A stretch of 8,669 nucleotides of DNA from Chloroflexota bacterium (GTDB lineage: Bacteria; Chloroflexota; Dehalococcoidia; GIF9; UBA5620). Shown here piece after piece: positions 5,816-8,669 of this stretch. The stretch's first letter is position 1; the number at the start of each line of letters is the position of its first letter. The position numbers and the translations under genes are program-made. The notes under the pieces are model-generated. The model saw only the letters and a program-made list of their open reading frames with translations. It searched no databases and was not told where the DNA came from. The stretch is from positions 1 to 8,669 of the forward strand of contig JAPLHH010000088.1 of assembly GCA_026389735.1 (NCBI GenBank). Direction: 5' to 3'.

Positions 5816-6808
5816 CTACTCAGTTTTGGCATTTGCTAATCGTTTATTGGCCAACTGGAATATTGCCCCGTAGAATCTAGTATTGCGCATTATGCCTACA
5901 ATACCCTGTGGTGATAAAAGCATAATAGCGATCAGTATTACACCTTGTATAAGAAGGCTATAGCCGGCATATCTAGCTAGCAGGAAGTATAAAAAGACGA
6001 CGATAATTGTGCCTATGATAGGGCCGCCTTCAGTCCGCAGGCCTCCTATGACAGTGGCCAATAGTATGATCATTGTCCACTTTACATTAAATGTGCTGGA
6101 GGGCTCTATGTAGCCCTGGTATACATAGAATACAGCTCCCGCCAGGCCAGTTATCACGGCAGAAATAAGAAAGGGGTATAATTTGATTCGAAAGGTGTTG
6201 ACACCGCAACTCGCTGCGGCTCTCTCGTTATCGCGAATTGAGGCAAGCCCAAGGCCGAGCTTTGATTTCAAGATTACCCTCATGATTATAGCTGAGGCAA
6301 TGGCAATACCAAAAGCCATCCAGTATATATATGACATCTGCACATCTGCTAGGCCTTTTATCATGTAGCCTGCGCCCCCACCCTGCAATTCTCCACCAAC
6401 TGGTTTCCATAGAAAGAATAGAAGGCGCAGGGCTTCGGGCACAACTAGAGTGCCGATGGCGAAATATATGCCACTGAGCCTGAAAACGGGGAGGGCTATC
6501 AGAATAGCAAATATTCCGGCTATAATGGCTCCGCCTATAATCCCTAGCCACCAAGGTATGTTGACCCAGGTACCTATTGCTACTGCATATCCTGCTATCC
6601 CAAGGAAAGCTGGCTGACACAGCGATATCAGACCAGAATAACCAGCGAGCAAGTTCCACATGTTAGCCATGGCCAGGTAAATGAAAAAGAGAAGAAGATA
6701 GAGTAACCATTCTTGCGGAATACCAGATACAGGTAATACCACCAGTATGATGACTATTGCTCCTACTATCACATTTCCTATTGTTAACCTTGAGACTAGA
6801 AACTTCAT
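5816..6808 (-). CDS. livM: branched-chain amino acid type ABC transporter permease LivM
   Basis: One of the two inner-membrane permeases of a Liv/HAAT importer, which takes up branched-chain amino acids or, in many soil and anaerobic bacteria, other amino acids and carboxylates. The 330-residue sequence has about nine to ten hydrophobic segments. It carries the hallmark regions NLLAGYSGLISLCQPAFLGI near the N-terminus, LGLGLASIRDNERAAASCGVN, which faces the ATPase, and GGLRTEGGPIIGT near the C-terminus. I start it at the ATG at 6808 (MKFLVSRL) because AGGAG lies four bases ahead of it; a TTG start at 6826 would overlap livH and has no site. It begins seven bases after the livH stop, so translation is probably coupled. 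No substrate-binding protein gene is visible in the window. Confidence 0.92.
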   Translation of the reverse strand: MKFLVSRLTIGNVIVGAIVIILVVLPVSGIPQEWLLYLLLFFIYLAMANMWNLLAGYSGLISLCQPAFLGIAGYAVAIGTWVNIPWWLGIIGGAIIAGIFAILIALPVFRLSGIYFAIGTLVVPEALRLLFFLWKPVGGELQGGGAGYMIKGLADVQMSYIYWMAFGIAIASAIIMRVILKSKLGLGLASIRDNERAAASCGVNTFRIKLYPFLISAVITGLAGAVFYVYQGYIEPSSTFNVKWTMIILLATVIGGLRTEGGPIIGTIIVVFLYFLLARYAGYSLLIQGVILIAIMLLSPQGIVGIMRNTRFYGAIFQLANKRLANAKTE

Positions 6809-6815
6809 TGTTCTC

Positions 6816-7682
6816 CTAGCGACCAAGTAAACCTTGCGGCCTGATGGCTAATATCACGAGAACGATTACATAGATAAAAAACATCTGGGTAGCAGCCCCG
6901 AGGAAAAAGCCAGTAAGTGTTTGAACTAATCCTAAGATTATGCCACCTAAGAATGTTCCAAATATGCTGCCCAAGCCACCGATTATTACCACCCCGAAGG
7001 CAATTATGAGAAATTGCGTACCAGATGTTGGAGTGAAGGGAAAGGTCATGCCTAGGAAAATGCCAGCTATGGCGGCGGATATCATGGCGATGGCGAAGGC
7101 AAATCCGTATATCATCTTGGGGTTTATGCCCATTAGCTGAGCTGCTCTTCTGTCCTGTGAGGCGGCAGTTATAGCTTTCCCCAAATATGTCCTCCTCAGG
7201 AATTCACGTAGTGCCAGCATTACAACAACGGCTGCGATGAAGTTGAGCAGATATGGTAAGGGAAATTGATATGGACCAAGATAGAAACTTGAGAGAGAAT
7301 AAGCTGTGGTTAAACCTCTTGATAACGGCGTCCACATAATCTGGTTAGTATTCTGAATTATTAGAGCGATGCCGAAGGAAATTATCAACGGTGCTTCGCC
7401 CGAAATCGAAAAGGCACGGCTCATCAGGAATTGTTGTATGAAGAAACCTATTCCAAAAAGCACGGGTATGGCTATAACAAGGCTAAGGATCGGGTCCATC
7501 CCCAGATAGGTCAGGCAAGCATAGGCTGTGTAGCTTCCCAGAATGACAAGGTCTCCATGGGCGAGGTTTATTAATCTCATGACCCCAAAGACCATAGAAA
7601 GGCCTAATGCGATGAGTGCATATAGCCCACCTAAGAGTATCCCCATTATTATTGGAGAAACTAGGGTACCTGCATCTGTCAT
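6816..7682 (-). CDS. livH: branched-chain amino acid type ABC transporter permease LivH
   Basis: The second permease of the importer, 288 residues, integral in the cytoplasmic membrane. Recognisable parts are GGLYALIALGLSMVFGVMRLINLAHGDLVILGSY (18-52), the family signature, a cytoplasmic ATPase-contact loop REFLRRTYLGKAITAASQDRRAAQLMGIN (159-187), the GGLGSIFGTFLGG stretch, and the ending RPQGLLGR. About eight hydrophobic segments are present. No good Shine-Dalgarno sequence precedes the ATG, which is unusual among its neighbours. The 52-base spacer to livF is largely made of a duplicated piece of livF, which may have displaced an original translation signal. It is followed at seven bases by livM. 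Confidence 0.92.
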   Translation of the reverse strand: MTDAGTLVSPIIMGILLGGLYALIALGLSMVFGVMRLINLAHGDLVILGSYTAYACLTYLGMDPILSLVIAIPVLFGIGFFIQQFLMSRAFSISGEAPLIISFGIALIIQNTNQIMWTPLSRGLTTAYSLSSFYLGPYQFPLPYLLNFIAAVVVMLALREFLRRTYLGKAITAASQDRRAAQLMGINPKMIYGFAFAIAMISAAIAGIFLGMTFPFTPTSGTQFLIIAFGVVIIGGLGSIFGTFLGGIILGLVQTLTGFFLGAATQMFFIYVIVLVILAIRPQGLLGR

Positions 7683-7718
7683 CTACATATAACCATCGTT
7701 TTGGATTCTATATGCTAG

Positions 7719-7819
7719 AGTGGACCTTTTTGATTTATTTCTCTTCGCAAATCTCAGCTGCAGTGATACCAAAGTAGGCCTTTTTGACTTGTTCCTCTTC
7801 GCAAAGCTCGGCTGAAGTG
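7719..7819 (-). repeat. tandem duplication (54-base period) across the end of livF
   Basis: Positions 7719-7765 and 7773-7819 match at 39 of 47 bases with a period of exactly 54, or 18 codons. In the LivF frame the upstream copy encodes TSAELCEEEQVKKAYFG, the usual end of such proteins. The second copy encodes TAAEICEEK, then the stop TAA where the first copy has CAA (Gln), then untranslated IKKVH, still recognisable as VKKAY. So the current stop arose inside a duplicated terminus. Confidence 0.8.
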
Positions 7820-8466
7820 CCACTGAGTGTGACGCGACCGTTCTCTAATATGTATGCTCTATCAGCTTCCTGTATGCTTCTCCTTACATTTTGCTCTACA
7901 AAAAGAATAGTGATGCCAGTTTCTCTGATTTCTCTCAATGCTTTGAAGAGTTCATTAACTACGATAGGCGCCAAACCAAGTGACATCTCGTCAAGAAGCA
8001 TGAGTTTTGGGTCTGACATTAAACCACGTCCAATTGCCAGCATTTGCTGCTCTCCGCCACTGAGCGTTTTGGCTGTTTGCTTCTTTCTTCCTTCTAATAT
8101 GGGAAAATGCTCATAGACCTTTTTGAGATTCTGTTTCCTCTTAGCCCTGGCTTGGCGACTATAGGAACCTATGACGAGGTTATCTAAAGCAGTCATTTCA
8201 GGAAAGATTCCTCTTCCTTCAGGGACCTGCGTTATACCAAGTTCAACTATCTGGTAGGGATCTAACTTAGTAATATCCTTACCTTCAAATTCAATGCTGC
8301 CTTTAGTGGGGTGTAGCAAACCTGATATCGTGTCCAGCAGGGTGGATTTGCCAGATGTATTGGCGCCAATGAGAGCCAGCATTTCGCCTTTTCTAACGTC
8401 CAATGACACATTCCATAGAGCTTGAAAAGTCCCGTGGAATACGTCTATATCTCTAACTTTCAGCAT
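7735..8466 (-). CDS. livF: branched-chain amino acid type ABC transporter ATPase LivF
   Basis: One of two cytoplasmic ATPases that drive the Liv/HAAT importer; 243 residues. Visible motifs are Walker A GANTSGKST (34-42), the Q-loop region QVPEGRGIFPEM (80-91), the ABC signature LSGGEQQMLAIGRGL (135-149), Walker B LMLLDE (155-160) and the LivF-type FVEQNV (189-194). Two positions differ from the LivF norm: the P-loop has TS where GA is usual, and DEMSLGLAP replaces DEPSLGLAP. Neither removes a catalytic residue. The protein ends about ten residues later than usual because of a duplicated terminus (ITAAEICEEK). The ribosome binding site is a modest GAGAAG. It follows livG by 60 bases and precedes livH by 52. 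Confidence 0.93.
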   Translation of the reverse strand: MLKVRDIDVFHGTFQALWNVSLDVRKGEMLALIGANTSGKSTLLDTISGLLHPTKGSIEFEGKDITKLDPYQIVELGITQVPEGRGIFPEMTALDNLVIGSYSRQARAKRKQNLKKVYEHFPILEGRKKQTAKTLSGGEQQMLAIGRGLMSDPKLMLLDEMSLGLAPIVVNELFKALREIRETGITILFVEQNVRRSIQEADRAYILENGRVTLSGTSAELCEEEQVKKAYFGITAAEICEEK

Positions 8467-8526
8467 TACTTCTCGAGACAGTTAACGATGACACCGTTTT
8501 TTCAGTTTCTACAAAAGCCAAATGTA

Positions 8527-8669
8527 TCACGCGCCGAAGTAAGCTTCGATTACCTTGCTATCATTCATTACTGCTTCTGGCGTGCCTTCGCAAATTTTCA
8601 TTCCTTTATCTATAACTATAATCCGATCCACCGCATTAACCATTACTTTCATGACGTGCTCCACTAAGA
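8527..8669 (-). CDS. livG: ABC transporter ATPase LivG, C-terminal end
   Basis: The last 46 codons of a gene that enters from the right edge. The sequence begins LVEHVMKVMVNAVDRIIVID, where the histidine of EHVM is the switch (H-loop) residue; LivG proteins usually read EHDMKVVM. It goes on KGMKICEGTPEAVMND and ends VIEAYFGA with TGA at 8527-8529, a standard LivG terminus. It pairs with LivF as the second ATPase of the importer. Its order before livF, livH and livM, all on the same strand, supports the assignment. A periplasmic or lipoprotein substrate-binding component (LivK type) would be expected beyond the right edge. Confidence 0.88.
   Translation of the reverse strand, partial: LVEHVMKVMVNAVDRIIVIDKGMKICEGTPEAVMNDSKVIEAYFGA

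Noticed and set aside
6228..6659. A 143-codon minus-strand frame inside livM
   Set aside because: It overlaps livM in another frame, and livM has strong family motifs throughout; the alternative frame has none.
6809..6826. TTG start for livM at 6826
   Set aside because: It overlaps the livH end without a ribosome site, while the ATG at 6808 has AGGAG at suitable distance.
1..8669. CRISPR array, insertion sequence ends or a defence system
   Set aside because: No regularly spaced repeats, no transposase and no nuclease/helicase-type genes are visible.

Overview
The window looks like a piece of an uncultured bacterial chromosome. My best guess is Chloroflexota, class Dehalococcoidia. This rests on the short CxxC/CxxC zinc-ribbon protein at the left edge, whose family (DUF5679) I associate with that group, and on moderate base composition. 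It is an inference, not a proof. All recognisable genes lie on the minus strand, so transcription runs from high to low coordinates.

Right to left, in order of transcription, the window opens with a high-affinity branched-chain amino acid (Liv/HAAT) type ABC transporter: the end of livG (8527-8669), livF (7735-8466), livH (6816-7682) and livM (5816-6808). A 182-base gap with a possible extended -10 promoter follows. Next comes a tightly packed catabolic block: an SDR dehydrogenase (4869-5633), a cyclase/kynurenine-formamidase-like metal hydrolase (4067-4828), a small intact cupin (3694-4032), a decayed second cupin (3225-3614), a 3-hydroxyacyl-CoA-dehydrogenase-family enzyme (2216-3172) and a beta-keto acid cleavage enzyme of the BKACE/DUF849 family (1186-2121). 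Together these suggest uptake of an amino-acid-like or carboxylate compound, ring or amide opening, oxidation of a hydroxyl, formation of a beta-keto acid, and cleavage with acetyl-CoA. The substrate is not readable from the sequence.

The left part (about 140-1185) has no intact gene but is not empty. It holds the decayed C-terminal end of a serine recombinase (832-1077, minus). Its reading frame runs into a tRNA 3'-end-like sequence on the plus strand ending in CCA (853). The 100 bases ahead of that CCA resemble a damaged tRNA, with a Leu(GAG)-like anticodon arm. This looks like the fossil boundary of an integrated element whose interior side faces the catabolic cluster. A weaker second copy of the T-arm region lies at 299-329.

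Other oddities are a roughly 54-base tandem duplication that rewrote the end of livF and created its present stop codon, a cupin broken by an in-frame TGA, and an intact cupin lacking the usual metal-binding histidines.
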